A DNA stretch of 38,276 bases from Lachnospiraceae bacterium (GCA_017962225.1 JAGCVT010000010.1:1-38276), one strand, 5' to 3'; shown: positions 1 to 8,402, numbered from the stretch's first letter. The notes: generated from the sequence alone by a model not told the origin. A program made the numbers and translations.

Positions 1-61
1 CAAACTGTATACTCTTTAACGTACGAATAAAAAAGATACAGGGAATTGGAGGTGTAAAGAT

Positions 62-247
62 ATGTCTATTTGTCCTAAGAACAAATCATCCAAAAGCCAT
101 AGAGATAAAAGAAGAGCAAACTGGAAGATGGGAGCAACAACTTTAGTTAAATGTTCCAAGTGCGGCGCATTGACCGTACCTCACAGAGTATGTAAAGCTT
201 GCGGATGCTACAACAAGAAAGAGATTATTAAATTAGACGAAGAATAA
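62..247 (+). CDS. rpmF: 50S ribosomal protein L32
   Basis: This 61-residue protein is bL32, a small structural protein of the large ribosomal subunit. The N-terminus is basic (CPKNKSSKSHRDKRRANWKM), and four cysteines in two CxxC pairs (CSKCG and CKACG) form a zinc ribbon, so this is the zinc-binding form. The ATG follows GGAGGTG at 48-54 with good spacing. In many bacteria rpmF sits downstream of a DUF177 (YceD) gene, which would lie just left of the window. A strong terminator follows at 271-297, and pta converges from the other strand. Length and motifs are typical for the family. Confidence 0.97.
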   Translation: MSICPKNKSSKSHRDKRRANWKMGATTLVKCSKCGALTVPHRVCKACGCYNKKEIIKLDEE

Positions 248-270
248 ATCACTTTCGATTTTAAGATAAT

Positions 271-297
271 AAACCTTCCATTAAGGAAGGTTTTTTT
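271..297 (+). terminator. Intrinsic terminator of rpmF
   Basis: AAACCTTCC (271-279) pairs perfectly with GGAAGGTTT (285-293) around a 5-nt loop. A run of seven T follows from 291. It lies 24 nt past the rpmF stop. Confidence 0.9.
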
Positions 298-315
298 ATT
301 GCTCTTCTCTCTTAC

Positions 316-346
316 AAAAAAGGCGCCGGAATTAAATCCGACGCCT
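316..346 (-). terminator. Intrinsic terminator of pta
   Basis: On the minus strand GGCGTCGGA pairs with TCCGGCGCC across an AATTTAA-like loop (plus-strand 322-346), and a T run follows (A run at 316-321). It lies about 20 nt past the pta stop. It faces the rpmF terminator, so the two convergent genes are insulated from each other. Confidence 0.88.
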
Positions 347-366
347 GTTTCTTTTATGATCTTTAA

Positions 367-1365
367 TTAAACGCTGGCCTGGCAAACTGTGATTGCGATA
401 ACACCAACGATATCCTGCCATGAACATCCTCTAGAAAGGTCGTTGACAGGCTTTGCGATACCCTGAAGTATAGGTCCGTAAGCATCAGCCTTAGCAAGTC
501 TCTGAACAATCTTGTAGGAAATGTTACCTGCATCAAGGTTAGGGAAGATAAGAACGTTAGCCTTACCTGCAACGTCTGAATTGGGAGCTTTGGACTTAGC
601 AACCGAAGGAACGATTGCAGCGTCAAGCTGGAATTCACCGTCTACTACGAGGTCGGGATACTGCTCTTTTGCGATTCTTGTAGCTTCAACCATCTTGTCA
701 ACAAGAGGATGCTTAGCAGAACCTACTGTAGAATGTGAAAGCATTGCACATACAGCCTTCTCTCCTACGAGGCTTTCGAAGCTTTCTGCAGATGACTGAG
801 CAATTGCAGCGAGTTCTTCGGGATTGGGATCCTGATTTAAACCGGAATCTGCGAAGATAAATGTTCCGTTTGCGCCGTATTCGCAGTTGGGAACGTCCAT
901 AATAAAGAATGCGGAAACAAGCTTGCAGCCAGCTTTTGTCTTAAGAATCTGAAGTGAAGGACGAAGTGTGTCTGCTGTTGAATGGCAAGCACCTGCAACA
1001 AGTCCGTCAGCATCTCCTGCTTTAAGAGCTACAATACCGAAAGTAATTGTATCGCTTAAAAGAATTTCTCTAGCCTGTTCGGGAGTCATGCCTTTAGCTT
1101 TTCTGGTTTCGTAAAGAAGATTTACGTAACTATCAAGTTTATCACAGTTAGCGGGATCAATAATCTGAGCCTTTGAAATATCAACGCCTGTAGCCTTTAC
1201 GTGCGCATCGATTTCATCCTTAGCTCCGATAAGTACGATGTTTGCAATACCTTCATTGATTGCGCCTTCAGCAGCATAGTATGTTCTGTCATCCATTGTT
1301 TCCGGAAGAAGAATTGTCTTGCTCTGGAGTTTTGCTTTTTCTTTGATTCTGTCAACAAATGCCAT
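367..1365 (-). CDS. pta: Phosphate acetyltransferase
   Basis: This 332-residue enzyme interconverts acetyl-CoA and acetyl phosphate, the first step of acetate and ATP formation by fermentation. It has the length of the single-domain PTA/PTB family, without the N-terminal DRTGG extension of enterobacterial Pta. Family features include the N-terminal region with ILLPETMDDRT, the DGLVAGACHSTADTLRPSLQ segment, and a C-terminal block with FPNLDAGNISYKIVQRLAKA. The ATG follows AAGGAG, and a promoter lies at 1430-1458. An acetate kinase gene commonly follows pta, but none is present here: the gene runs into its own terminator and convergent rpmF. Confidence 0.96.
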   Translation of the reverse strand: MAFVDRIKEKAKLQSKTILLPETMDDRTYYAAEGAINEGIANIVLIGAKDEIDAHVKATGVDISKAQIIDPANCDKLDSYVNLLYETRKAKGMTPEQAREILLSDTITFGIVALKAGDADGLVAGACHSTADTLRPSLQILKTKAGCKLVSAFFIMDVPNCEYGANGTFIFADSGLNQDPNPEELAAIAQSSAESFESLVGEKAVCAMLSHSTVGSAKHPLVDKMVEATRIAKEQYPDLVVDGEFQLDAAIVPSVAKSKAPNSDVAGKANVLIFPNLDAGNISYKIVQRLAKADAYGPILQGIAKPVNDLSRGCSWQDIVGVIAITVCQASV

Positions 1366-1429
1366 TTTTATATTCTCCTTTAAATTAATTTACATTCGGA
1401 AATAGTCCGTGTCCTTTACAGACATTGTT

Positions 1430-1458
1430 ATTATACATTCAAAGTTTTTCGCATTCAA
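1430..1458 (-). promoter_or_regulatory. Sigma-A type promoter of pta
   Basis: On the minus strand a -35 of TTGAAT (1453-1458) and a perfect -10 of TATAAT (1430-1435) are separated by 17 bp. It starts immediately after the stop codon of the broken helicase gene (1461), so pta is transcribed on its own. Confidence 0.75.
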
Positions 1459-1460
1459 TA

Positions 1461-3083
1461 TTAAGTTTTTAGTTCTTTGACAAAAATTGAAGGTTTTAAA
1501 TTCCTTTTAATATCGTCCACATAGCAAACCCAGAGTTTTTCTTTGGCCCTGGTCATGGCAACATAAAAGAGACGCCGTTCCTCTTCTGTTTCTTCTTTGC
1601 CGAAGGCTTTTTTATGAGGCATATTTCCTTCATTAACATCCGGAATATAAACTTCGTCCCACTCTCTTCCTTTAGAAGCATGAATCGTACAGATTCTTAT
1701 TTTATTTACTCCGTCATTTTCTTTCTCTTCGTTCGTTTCAGCGTTTTCATTTTTAATCAGTTCAAAATAATCAATAAAATCTTCCTTATTCGTAAATTCT
1801 CTGGCTATTGATTTTAATTCTTCATATTTCGTCTCATATTTAATGCCTTTTTCAAACAGATATTTATCATATCCGATAACATTCATTATATATATAAGCG
1901 CTTCAAATGAATCAAGTTTGCTAAGTTGTTTCAAGTATCTTTCGAGTTTAAATATATTTACAGCCAGATATTTCTTTCTTCTCGAACATTCAAACAAGTT
2001 TACATAACTATATCTGTCATCATCGTATCTTTCATTTAATCTGCATTCCGACAGGAAATTCCTTGATATATAACGATTAGGCTTATTTGCAATCTTAAGC
2101 AGATTACTATAGGTATTTTCCCCCGCAGCTATCTTAAAATACGTCAGGAAATCTTCTATAACTTCATTATTCTTTATCTGTACGTTTGTCTTTTCCGTAA
2201 TATAAGGGACCTTATACTTTAACAGACAGTACTGCAGAGAATCCTGAATATTATTGGTTCGTAAAAGAATCGCAACACTTTTTCCTTTATTAAGGCTCTC
2301 TTTTGCTTCTTTTATGATTAATTCATATTCATCCTTGTATGAATCAAAGGATTTTAACTTAAATTCACCTTCTTGGGCATCTTTTACAGGCACAATACTT
2401 TTATCAAAGCGAAGTGAATTAAAAGAAATAAGATTCATTCCTGCTTTGACTATTCTTTTAGTGCTCCTGTAATTTGTCTCAAGCTTAAAAACATCTGCAT
2501 TAAAATCCTTTTTAAACTTAAGACATATATCACTTGAAGATCCTCTGAAGGCATAAATGGACTGGTCTTCGTCTCCTACCGCAAACACGCCTTTTCCTTT
2601 AAACAGCCTTTTAACCATCTCGTACTGCTTGTAATTGATGTCCTGAAACTCATCTATCAGACAGTATGAATACTTATCGGTCCATTTATCCAGGAAATCG
2701 GGATATTTATTAAAAAGCTTATCGGCCATAATGACAAAATCATCATAATCAATCAGATTTCTAGCTTTCGTCTCTTCCTTATAAAGTTCAAACATCTGCT
2801 TAAACTTATCAAAATCAATACTTTTTGAAACATATTCATCAAGATTCAAATCCAGATTTTTAACTTTGGATATTTCATCAAGTATTTCATTGAAATCAAG
2901 GCGTGAAACATCAAGATTCATATCCATAAGAACCGTTTTTAAGATATTCAATTTTTCTTTTTGGGAAATAATAGAGAAGTTTTCGGATTTGAAGTCTCTG
3001 ATAATCGAATAAAACAGGGAGTGAAACGTACAGAACGTAACTTTGGAATCTCCCGAATATTCTTTTTCAAACCTGGACTTCAT
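1461..3083 (-). CDS. C-terminal fragment of the interrupted UvrD-like helicase (motifs II-VI)
   Basis: This 540-residue frame starts at an ATG directly abutting the amber codon (TAG ATG), so ribosomes could in principle reinitiate here. It holds motifs II to VI and the 2B-like insertion but lacks the P-loop, so it should not hydrolyse ATP unless the upstream part is joined by readthrough. No Shine-Dalgarno-like sequence precedes the ATG, so independent initiation is doubtful. Confidence 0.6.
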   Translation of the reverse strand: MKSRFEKEYSGDSKVTFCTFHSLFYSIIRDFKSENFSIISQKEKLNILKTVLMDMNLDVSRLDFNEILDEISKVKNLDLNLDEYVSKSIDFDKFKQMFELYKEETKARNLIDYDDFVIMADKLFNKYPDFLDKWTDKYSYCLIDEFQDINYKQYEMVKRLFKGKGVFAVGDEDQSIYAFRGSSSDICLKFKKDFNADVFKLETNYRSTKRIVKAGMNLISFNSLRFDKSIVPVKDAQEGEFKLKSFDSYKDEYELIIKEAKESLNKGKSVAILLRTNNIQDSLQYCLLKYKVPYITEKTNVQIKNNEVIEDFLTYFKIAAGENTYSNLLKIANKPNRYISRNFLSECRLNERYDDDRYSYVNLFECSRRKKYLAVNIFKLERYLKQLSKLDSFEALIYIMNVIGYDKYLFEKGIKYETKYEELKSIAREFTNKEDFIDYFELIKNENAETNEEKENDGVNKIRICTIHASKGREWDEVYIPDVNEGNMPHKKAFGKEETEEERRLFYVAMTRAKEKLWVCYVDDIKRNLKPSIFVKELKT

Positions 3084-3269
3084 CTATCCGGCTGCGGCTT
3101 TGGTGAATGTAATCACAAGGATTTTATCAAAAGGGATATTATAAGCTTTGTTTAAATATAAAACCCTTTGCGTCAGTACCGCGGTTTTTCCCGAGCCGGG
3201 TCCCGCCGTTACCAAGAGGGACCCCGGGCTCGCTTTAATAACACTTATTTGGTTTTCATCAAATGTCAT
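3084..3269 (-). CDS. N-terminal fragment of the interrupted UvrD-like helicase (Walker A)
   Basis: This 61-residue open frame carries the start of the helicase: [20 protein letters not shown], then the ATP-binding P-loop GPGSGKT, then motif Ia up to the amber codon. Alone it cannot form a RecA-like domain and is not expected to be active. It begins 11 nt inside the 3' end of gltX in another frame. Confidence 0.6.
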   Translation of the reverse strand: MTFDENQISVIKASPGSLLVTAGPGSGKTAVLTQRVLYLNKAYNIPFDKILVITFTKAAAG

Positions 3270-4722
3270 TCGATAATTTTTCTATTGCCGCTTTAATTCT
3301 TTTAAGCGACTCCTCCTTTCCGAGAACCTCGAGGATCTCGGTAGCACCGCACGGAGTCATTTGTTTTCCGGAAAGAGCACATCTTACGGGCCAGAGAATC
3401 GTTCCGTTCTTAATCTCCTTCTTTGCGGCGAAATCAACGAGCAAAGCATATAATTCGTCGTTGTTGTAACCTTTTTCATCGAGATTTTCAAGTACGGGCA
3501 AGATTTCTTTTAAAGCTTCAAGGGATGTTGCTTTATCGGATTTCATCTTTTTATGAACATACATTTCACTGTCGTATTCGGGAACAGCCTCAAAGAAATC
3601 GATATGGTCGGGAATATCGGGGAAAACTTCAATTCTTGTCTTAACCATTTCAGCAATCTTCTTAAAATCAAGATCCTTTGAGATTGTATTTTTAATATAA
3701 GGAAGTGCTTTCTCATAAAAAGCATCGAAATCCATTGCTTTAATATATTCGCCGTTCATCCATTTTAATTTGGTGTAGTCAAATACGGCGGGCGATTTGT
3801 TGATATGTCTGTAATCAAATGCTTTTATGAGCTCTTCAAGAGACATTATCTCCTGATTGCCTTCCGGACTCCATCCTAAAAGAGCCACAAAGTTAACGAT
3901 TGCTTCGGATAAAAAGCCCTGTTCGATTAAATCTTCATAAGAAGAATGACCGCAGCGCTTAGAAAGCTTCTGATGATTTTCGTCGGTGATCAGGGGACAA
4001 TGAACATAAACGGGAACTTCCCAGCCAAATGCTTCATATAACCTGTTGTATTTGGGAGATGATGAAAGATACTCGTTTCCTCTTACGACATGTGTAATGC
4101 CCATAAGATGGTCATCCACAACGTTTGCGAAGTTGTATGTAGGGAAACCGTCGGACTTGATAAGAATCATGTCATCAAGCTCTGCATTGTCTACGCTGAT
4201 ATCTCCGTAAATCTCATCATGGAAGGTGGTTGTGCCGGTGTTAGGGTTGTTCTGTCTGATAACATAAGGCTTTCCTGCTTTTAAATTAGCCTCTACCTCT
4301 TCCTTGGATAAGGATAAACAGTGCTTGTCATATACGTTAATTTCCTTATCACCTTCAACTCTGGTTAATGTAGCAAGCCTTTCCTTATCGCAGAAACAGT
4401 AATAAGCCTCGCCTTTTTCGATAAGTTTTTTAGCATATTCAAGGTAAATTCCGCTCTTTTGTCTGTCAGACTGGACATAAGGTCCGAAACCTTTGTCTTT
4501 GTCGGGACCTTCATCATGAATAAGACCTGTTTTCTCAAGTGTTCTGTATATAATATCTACCGCACCTTCAACATATCTTTCCTGATCGGTATCTTCTATT
4601 CTTAAAATATAATCTCCGCCTTCATGCTTTGTAATAAGATAAGCATAAAGAGCCGTTCTTAAATTGCCGACATGCATTCTGCCTGTGGGTGAAGGAGCAA
4701 ATCTTGTTCTGATCTTGGTCAT
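3259..4722 (-). CDS. gltX: Glutamyl-tRNA synthetase
   Basis: This class I aminoacyl-tRNA synthetase charges tRNA-Glu with glutamate. I place the start at 4722 (487 residues), where [20 protein letters not shown] aligns with family N-termini; an in-frame extension to 4821 is AT-rich and non-conserved. The HIGH-type motif appears as HVGN, and the KMSKS motif as [20 protein letters not shown] is a family-typical segment near the active site. An AGGA lies 12 nt upstream. Many Clostridia use a non-discriminating enzyme that also charges tRNA-Gln, but specificity cannot be decided from this sequence. The 3' end overlaps the helicase start by 11 nt. Confidence 0.95.
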   Translation of the reverse strand: MTKIRTRFAPSPTGRMHVGNLRTALYAYLITKHEGGDYILRIEDTDQERYVEGAVDIIYRTLEKTGLIHDEGPDKDKGFGPYVQSDRQKSGIYLEYAKKLIEKGEAYYCFCDKERLATLTRVEGDKEINVYDKHCLSLSKEEVEANLKAGKPYVIRQNNPNTGTTTFHDEIYGDISVDNAELDDMILIKSDGFPTYNFANVVDDHLMGITHVVRGNEYLSSSPKYNRLYEAFGWEVPVYVHCPLITDENHQKLSKRCGHSSYEDLIEQGFLSEAIVNFVALLGWSPEGNQEIMSLEELIKAFDYRHINKSPAVFDYTKLKWMNGEYIKAMDFDAFYEKALPYIKNTISKDLDFKKIAEMVKTRIEVFPDIPDHIDFFEAVPEYDSEMYVHKKMKSDKATSLEALKEILPVLENLDEKGYNNDELYALLVDFAAKKEIKNGTILWPVRCALSGKQMTPCGATEILEVLGKEESLKRIKAAIEKLSNDI

Positions 4723-4782
4723 TTCTGATTCATATCCTAAAATTAGGATTATTCCTTTCGTTATTTTAAAAAATCGAAATTT

Positions 4783-4788
4783 ATTATA
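4783..4788 (-). promoter_or_regulatory. Candidate -10 element for gltX
   Basis: A perfect TATAAT on the minus strand lies 60 nt before the gltX ATG. The corresponding -35 region (about 4805-4812) is only AT-rich, without a good TTGACA match. A TCCTAA-AA-TTAGGA inverted repeat lies in the leader at 4735-4748. Confidence 0.35.
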
Positions 4789-4911
4789 CCATAAAATATA
4801 CAAATAATTTAAAAATTTCAAAAATTATAATATAATTACACTTGTTTGAGTTAATTGTAATTCATTCACACATGATTTTATTCGTAGAAAATATAAAATA
4901 AGGAGAAATCT

Positions 4912-5736
4912 ATGATTAAATCAGACCAGCACATGCACTCCTCCTTTTCGGGAGACAGCAAAGCAAAAATTCCGGATATTATAAATTCGGCTATTGAGAA
5001 AAAACTGGATATAATAAGTCTTACAGACCATTTCGATCCTCTTTTCCCCTGTTATCGTGCGGATGAGGACAATATTTTCGAACTTGATACCGTTAAATAC
5101 AACGAAACGGCAGTAAAGCTTCGAAACGATGAAGAAATTCAGTCTAAAATAAACGTAAGAGTCGGTGTTGAACTCGGCATATATCCTAAGGTTTATGATA
5201 TGTGTAAAGAAATTGTTGCCGAATACCCTTATGATTTTATCATCCTTTCATCTCACACAGCCGGAGGTATCGACCCTTACTGGCCCGAGTACTGGGAAGA
5301 TAAGGATCCTGTAGCCGGAATTAAGATGTATTTCGAAGAAATCCTTAAAAATCTTCAGAATTTCAATGATTTTGATGTATACGGACACCTGGATTACTGC
5401 GTAAGATACACAAAAACCACTCCCGAACAGAGAAGTTTGAAATATTATAAGGAAATAATCCGCGAAATCTTCAGAATCCTTGTAGACGAAGGCAAAGGCA
5501 TCGAGATAAATTCCGGAGGATTAAGAAGAAAAGGTTTTGAACTCTTCAATCCGAGTACCGAAATACTTGCATTTTATAAAGAATGCGGCGGTAAAATTAT
5601 CACCTTCGGTAGTGATGCTCACACACCCGAAGATATTGCATACGGCATAAAAGAAGCCTGCGATATTTTAAAAGGCATTGGTTTTGAGTATATTGCGGAT
5701 TTTAAAGAAAGAAAGATAAACTTTACTAAGATATAA
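4912..5736 (+). CDS. Histidinol-phosphatase, PHP family (HisK/HisJ type)
   Basis: This 274-residue PHP-superfamily phosphoesterase is most likely the histidinol-phosphate phosphatase of histidine synthesis. Metal-binding motifs are visible: DQHMHSSFSGDS (HxH) near residue 5, SLTDHFDP near 38, a Glu in VGVELGIYP, SSHTAGG, YGHLDY and the C-terminal GSDAHTPEDIA. The ATG follows AAGGAG with 6 nt spacing. It is one of only two plus-strand genes here and has no histidine genes beside it, so the substrate is inferred from family resemblance. A polymerase-associated PHP role is unlikely because it is a free-standing protein of normal HisJ/HisK length. Confidence 0.85.
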   Translation: MIKSDQHMHSSFSGDSKAKIPDIINSAIEKKLDIISLTDHFDPLFPCYRADEDNIFELDTVKYNETAVKLRNDEEIQSKINVRVGVELGIYPKVYDMCKEIVAEYPYDFIILSSHTAGGIDPYWPEYWEDKDPVAGIKMYFEEILKNLQNFNDFDVYGHLDYCVRYTKTTPEQRSLKYYKEIIREIFRILVDEGKGIEINSGGLRRKGFELFNPSTEILAFYKECGGKIITFGSDAHTPEDIAYGIKEACDILKGIGFEYIADFKERKINFTKI

Positions 5737-5741
5737 ATAAG

Positions 5742-5773
5742 AAAAGATTTGGAAGAAAACTTCCAAATCTTTT
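5742..5773. terminator. Bidirectional intrinsic terminator
   Basis: AAAAGATTTGGAAG (5742-5755) and CTTCCAAATCTTTT (5760-5773) form a perfect 14-bp stem with an AAAA loop. A-rich and T-rich flanks give a U tail in both directions. It serves the histidinol-phosphatase gene (+) and the recombinase gene (-). Confidence 0.92.
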
Positions 5774-5786
5774 TATTTTTCAAGGA

Positions 5787-6671
5787 TTAACTTCTCGGAT
5801 GAGTCTTGTCATACACATCTCTTAAATGATTCTGTGTATTGTTAAGATAAATCTGAGTGGTGGAAATATCGGAATGTCCGAGCATTTCCTGTACAGCCTT
5901 AAGCTCTGCACCGTTTTCCACAAGATGTGCGGCAAACGAATGTCTCAATGTATGAGGAGTAATGTCGGCATCAATACCGGCCATTTTGGTATAACTCTTA
6001 ATCAGTTTCCAGAATCCCTGTCTGGACATCTGTGTACCCGAGCAGTTTACGAAGAAATACTTGGATTCGTTATTTTCAAGCAATACATCTCTCGAATTCA
6101 GAATATATTCGGTCATTGCATTATGGGCCTTGGTTCCGAACGGAATAAGCCTTTCTTTTTTCAAATCACGGATTTTAATGAAATCCATGTTTAAATTGAT
6201 ATCTGAATTCTCAAGTGAAATAAGTTCGCTGACTCTGATACCTGTAGCATATAAAAGCTCAAGCATTGCCTTGTCTCTGATCTGCTTGGGAGTTTTTCCC
6301 GAAGGCTGTTCAAGAAGCAGTGTTACTTCATTCTTTGACAAAATGCTGGGCATTTTCTTTTCGATTTTAGGAGCCTTTAAATCTTTGGCTACATCATCTT
6401 CGCAAACCTGTGAATATTGAAGAAAAGCAAATAATGCTTTTACGGAAGCTACACTTCTGGAAATAGAGGCATTCGCAAAGTTCTCTTCAAACATAGAATC
6501 AATGTACGCTTTGAGATCTTCGTAAGTTACATCTTCCCATTTTTTGATTCCATGATCTTTCAAATAGGAAACAACCTTAAGCAAATCCCTCTTATATGAC
6601 ATCTCAGTATTATTGGACGTTTTTTTCTTATTATGTATATAATCTATAAACAGCTGAATCTGCTTTTCCAT
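5787..6671 (-). CDS. xerD: Site-specific tyrosine recombinase, XerD-like
   Basis: This 294-residue tyrosine recombinase probably resolves chromosome dimers at dif. It has an N-terminal SAM-like core-binding domain (about residues 1-85) and a C-terminal catalytic domain. Catalytic signatures are the first Arg in ATGIRVSEL, HTLRHSFA (His and second Arg), LGHSDISTTQIY (His and the nucleophilic Tyr), and the XerD-like C-terminus ending HPRS. I chose the ATG at 6671, preceded by GGAAGG at 4 nt, over an in-frame TTG at 6683 that precedes the ribosome binding site. No integrase-style arm-binding domain, attachment site or phage gene is nearby, so a housekeeping role is likely. Xer paralogues are common in Clostridia, so the exact symbol is less sure. 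Confidence 0.9.
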   Translation of the reverse strand: MEKQIQLFIDYIHNKKKTSNNTEMSYKRDLLKVVSYLKDHGIKKWEDVTYEDLKAYIDSMFEENFANASISRSVASVKALFAFLQYSQVCEDDVAKDLKAPKIEKKMPSILSKNEVTLLLEQPSGKTPKQIRDKAMLELLYATGIRVSELISLENSDINLNMDFIKIRDLKKERLIPFGTKAHNAMTEYILNSRDVLLENNESKYFFVNCSGTQMSRQGFWKLIKSYTKMAGIDADITPHTLRHSFAAHLVENGAELKAVQEMLGHSDISTTQIYLNNTQNHLRDVYDKTHPRS

Positions 6672-6701
6672 AATACCTTCCAAACCCCAAGTTGAATAAG
6701 A

Positions 6702-6733
6702 GCGGTCAACTAATTATGTTAATCGTTGACTGC
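6702..6733. promoter_or_regulatory. Inverted repeat in the xerD leader, possible operator
   Basis: GCGGTCAAC (6702-6710) and GTTGACTGC (6725-6733) form an imperfect dyad with a perfect GTCAAC/GTTGAC core and a 14-bp spacer. It sits at and just downstream of the expected xerD transcription start, so it could be a repressor site or a 5' UTR hairpin. Confidence 0.35.
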
Positions 6734-6740
6734 ATAAGTT

Positions 6741-6769
6741 ATTATATTAAAAACAGGTCAAAAAAGCAA
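6741..6769 (-). promoter_or_regulatory. Sigma-A type promoter of xerD
   Basis: On the minus strand a perfect -10 of TATAAT (6741-6746) lies 17 bp from a weak -35 of TTGCTT (6764-6769), about 70 nt upstream of the xerD start. Confidence 0.55.
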
Positions 6770-6987
6770 TTAAAAAATGGAATTTATTTTGAAAAATTGC
6801 CTGTTTTTAGGCACTTAAAATGGACGTTTCTATATCTTGAAGCAGATAAAAGATTTATAACAATATATAGAAAAATGGACAAATAAAGATATTTATGTTA
6901 ATTAAATAACGCATTATTTTATTTATGAAAATCATTTATGTAAATCATAAATAATTGACTGAAAAGGTCATTATAAATGAGTCAAAA
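6770..6987. other. Gene-free AT-rich stretch
   Basis: The gap between xerD and the aminotransferase gene (6672-7053) is the longest gene-free stretch. Apart from the xerD promoter and the GGGACGGTTCT hairpin near its right end, this part is low-complexity, AT-rich DNA with repeated ATTTATG/CATAAAT words (about 6905-6955). A 64-codon plus-strand frame at 6692-6886 has no ribosome binding site and no recognisable family. I see no RNA gene. Confidence 0.5.
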
Positions 6988-7034
6988 AGGGACGGTTCTG
7001 TTTTGGCTTTTTTTACCATTTTAGAACCGTCCCT
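6984..7034 (-). repeat. GGGACGGTTCT hairpin element, copy 1 (REP-like; probable terminator)
   Basis: AGGGACGGTTCT (6988-6999) and AGAACCGTCCCT (7023-7034) are perfect 12-bp inverted arms around a 23-nt T-rich loop. A second copy with the same arms, the same loop length and a similar loop lies at 37588-37632 in the same orientation. Copy 1 lies 19 nt past the stop of the aminotransferase gene, and on the minus strand its arm is followed by TTTTT, so it can act as that gene's terminator. Confidence 0.85.
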
Positions 7035-7053
7035 AGTTGTTCATTTTATGTTT

Positions 7054-8343
7054 TTAGTTGATTTCGTCGAGATATTTTCTTACACTTACAAGCTTTACTA
7101 CCAGGCAGAAAATGTCGATTGCCTGTGAAAGTTCATCGATAGGCGGATATGTAGGAGCAATACGAATGTTTGAATCAAACGGATCCTTCTTATAAGGATA
7201 TGTAGCACCCGCTCCCGTCATTGTAACTCCGGCCTCTTTGCATCTTGCAATAATCTCTTTGGCGCATCCGTCGAGAGAATTAAAGGAAATAAAGTAACCG
7301 CCGTGAGGATTGGTCCAGGAACCGATGCCCAAACCGCCAAGTTCTTTTTCGAGTTTTTCGTGAACCATCTCGAATTTTGGTCTTAAAATGTCGGCATGCT
7401 TTTTCATATGCTTTTTCATACCGTCGAAATTCTTAAAATATCTGACATGTCTTAACTGATTAAGCTTATCATGACCGATGGTCTGAATCGTAATTACGCT
7501 CTTTATAAAATCAAGGTTCTTCTTGGAAGTACCAAGTGCTGCTATACCGCTGCCCGGGAATGTAATTTTAGAGGTTGAACAGAATTTGTAAACCATATCG
7601 TCATTTCCGTTCTTGCAGCATTCAGCGTATATCTCAAGGATATTATCCTGATTGTCGTCATATAAATGATGAATATTGTATGCATTATCCCAGTAGATTC
7701 TGAAGTCTTCAGCTGCAGGCTTTAACGCAGCGAATCTTTTAACAACTTCATCTGAATAAGAAATACCTGTAGGATTTGCATATTTAGGTACGCACCAGAT
7801 ACCCTTTACAGCGGGATCGTTATTTACATACTCTTCTACCATATCCATGTCAGGGCCGTCAGCCTTCATGGGAATATTTATCATTTCAATGCCAAACTGT
7901 TCTGTAATGGCGAAATGTCTGTCATATCCGGGTACAGGGCATAAGAATTTAACTTTATCGAGCTTACACCAAGGTGTTGAACCGCAGACTCCTAAAATCA
8001 TCGATCGGCAAACTGTATCATACATGATATTAAGACTTGAGTTACCGAAAACAATAACATTGTCGGGAGAAATATTCATCATATCACCCATAAGTTTTCT
8101 GGCTTCGGTAATACCAAGAAGTTCGCCGTAGTTTCTGCAGTCTATTCCGGCTACAGATTTAAACTCCGACATGGGATTTAATGTATTGAAGAAATCAGCC
8201 TCCATATCGAGCTGTTCGGCTCCGGGCAAACCTCTTGCCATATTAAGCTGAAGGCCTTTGGCTTTCATATCTTCGTACTCGTTAAGGAACTCGTTTTTAA
8301 GTTCCATCAGTTCATCTTTTGTAAGTAAAGAGTATTCTTTCAT
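7054..8343 (-). CDS. Aspartate aminotransferase, fold-type I PLP enzyme (Asp_aminotransf family)
   Basis: This 429-residue PLP enzyme resembles the actinobacterial/clostridial subgroup Ic aspartate aminotransferases rather than the AspC type. It probably interconverts aspartate plus 2-oxoglutarate with oxaloacetate plus glutamate. The PLP lysine is in CSTSKITFPGSG. Other landmarks are the N-terminal LNMARGLPGAEQLDME, the VPKYANPTGISY segment, and the C-terminal APTYPPIDEL, where an Arg (NIRIAP) should bind the substrate carboxylate. The gene is monocistronic: a promoter at 8403-8431, and the hairpin at 6988-7034 as probable terminator. The ribosome binding site is weak (GAGAG). Substrate is inferred from the family; a related amino donor is possible. 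Confidence 0.88.
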   Translation of the reverse strand: MKEYSLLTKDELMELKNEFLNEYEDMKAKGLQLNMARGLPGAEQLDMEADFFNTLNPMSEFKSVAGIDCRNYGELLGITEARKLMGDMMNISPDNVIVFGNSSLNIMYDTVCRSMILGVCGSTPWCKLDKVKFLCPVPGYDRHFAITEQFGIEMINIPMKADGPDMDMVEEYVNNDPAVKGIWCVPKYANPTGISYSDEVVKRFAALKPAAEDFRIYWDNAYNIHHLYDDNQDNILEIYAECCKNGNDDMVYKFCSTSKITFPGSGIAALGTSKKNLDFIKSVITIQTIGHDKLNQLRHVRYFKNFDGMKKHMKKHADILRPKFEMVHEKLEKELGGLGIGSWTNPHGGYFISFNSLDGCAKEIIARCKEAGVTMTGAGATYPYKKDPFDSNIRIAPTYPPIDELSQAIDIFCLVVKLVSVRKYLDEIN

Positions 8344-8402
8344 AAAATCTCTCGTTCCCTATAGAAACTACTCCTTTTAACATTTAATCATTAACGTTTA
8401 TT

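Larger units (their letters stand above)
1461..3269 (-). pseudogene. UvrD/PcrA-like superfamily 1 helicase interrupted by an in-frame amber codon
   Basis: Read through as one frame, 1461-3269 encodes about 602 residues of an SF1A 3'-5' DNA helicase. Motifs occur in order: Q-like start and Walker A ([14 protein letters not shown]), motif Ia (ITFTKAAAG), Walker B (LIDEFQDINYKQ), motif III (VGDEDQSIYAFRGSS), motif IV (ETNYRST), motif V (IHASKGREWDEVYIP) and motif VI (FYVAMTRAKEKLW). One codon, TAG at 3084-3086, splits motif Ia exactly where relatives carry the Glu of AAxEM. A single G-to-T change of GAG explains it. No frameshift or other decay is visible, so the lesion is recent, a sequencing error, or read through. 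The start overlaps the gltX end by 11 nt, suggesting translational coupling. Confidence 0.85.

Noticed and set aside
1..30. Reading frame 1 ends at a TAA at 28-30, possibly the tail of an upstream DUF177 (YceD) gene.
   Set aside because: Only nine codons are visible and they do not resemble the usual DUF177 C-terminus.
4723..4821. In-frame 33-codon N-terminal extension of gltX.
   Set aside because: It is AT-rich, contains the likely promoter -10, and precedes the family-typical N-terminus.
5787..6671. Tyrosine recombinase considered as the integrase of a mobile element.
   Set aside because: No attachment-site duplication, excisionase or phage/conjugative genes nearby; size and C-terminus fit housekeeping XerD.
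6692..6886. A 64-codon plus-strand frame in the gene-free stretch.
   Set aside because: No ribosome binding site, AT-rich composition, no family resemblance, and it runs through the xerD promoter.
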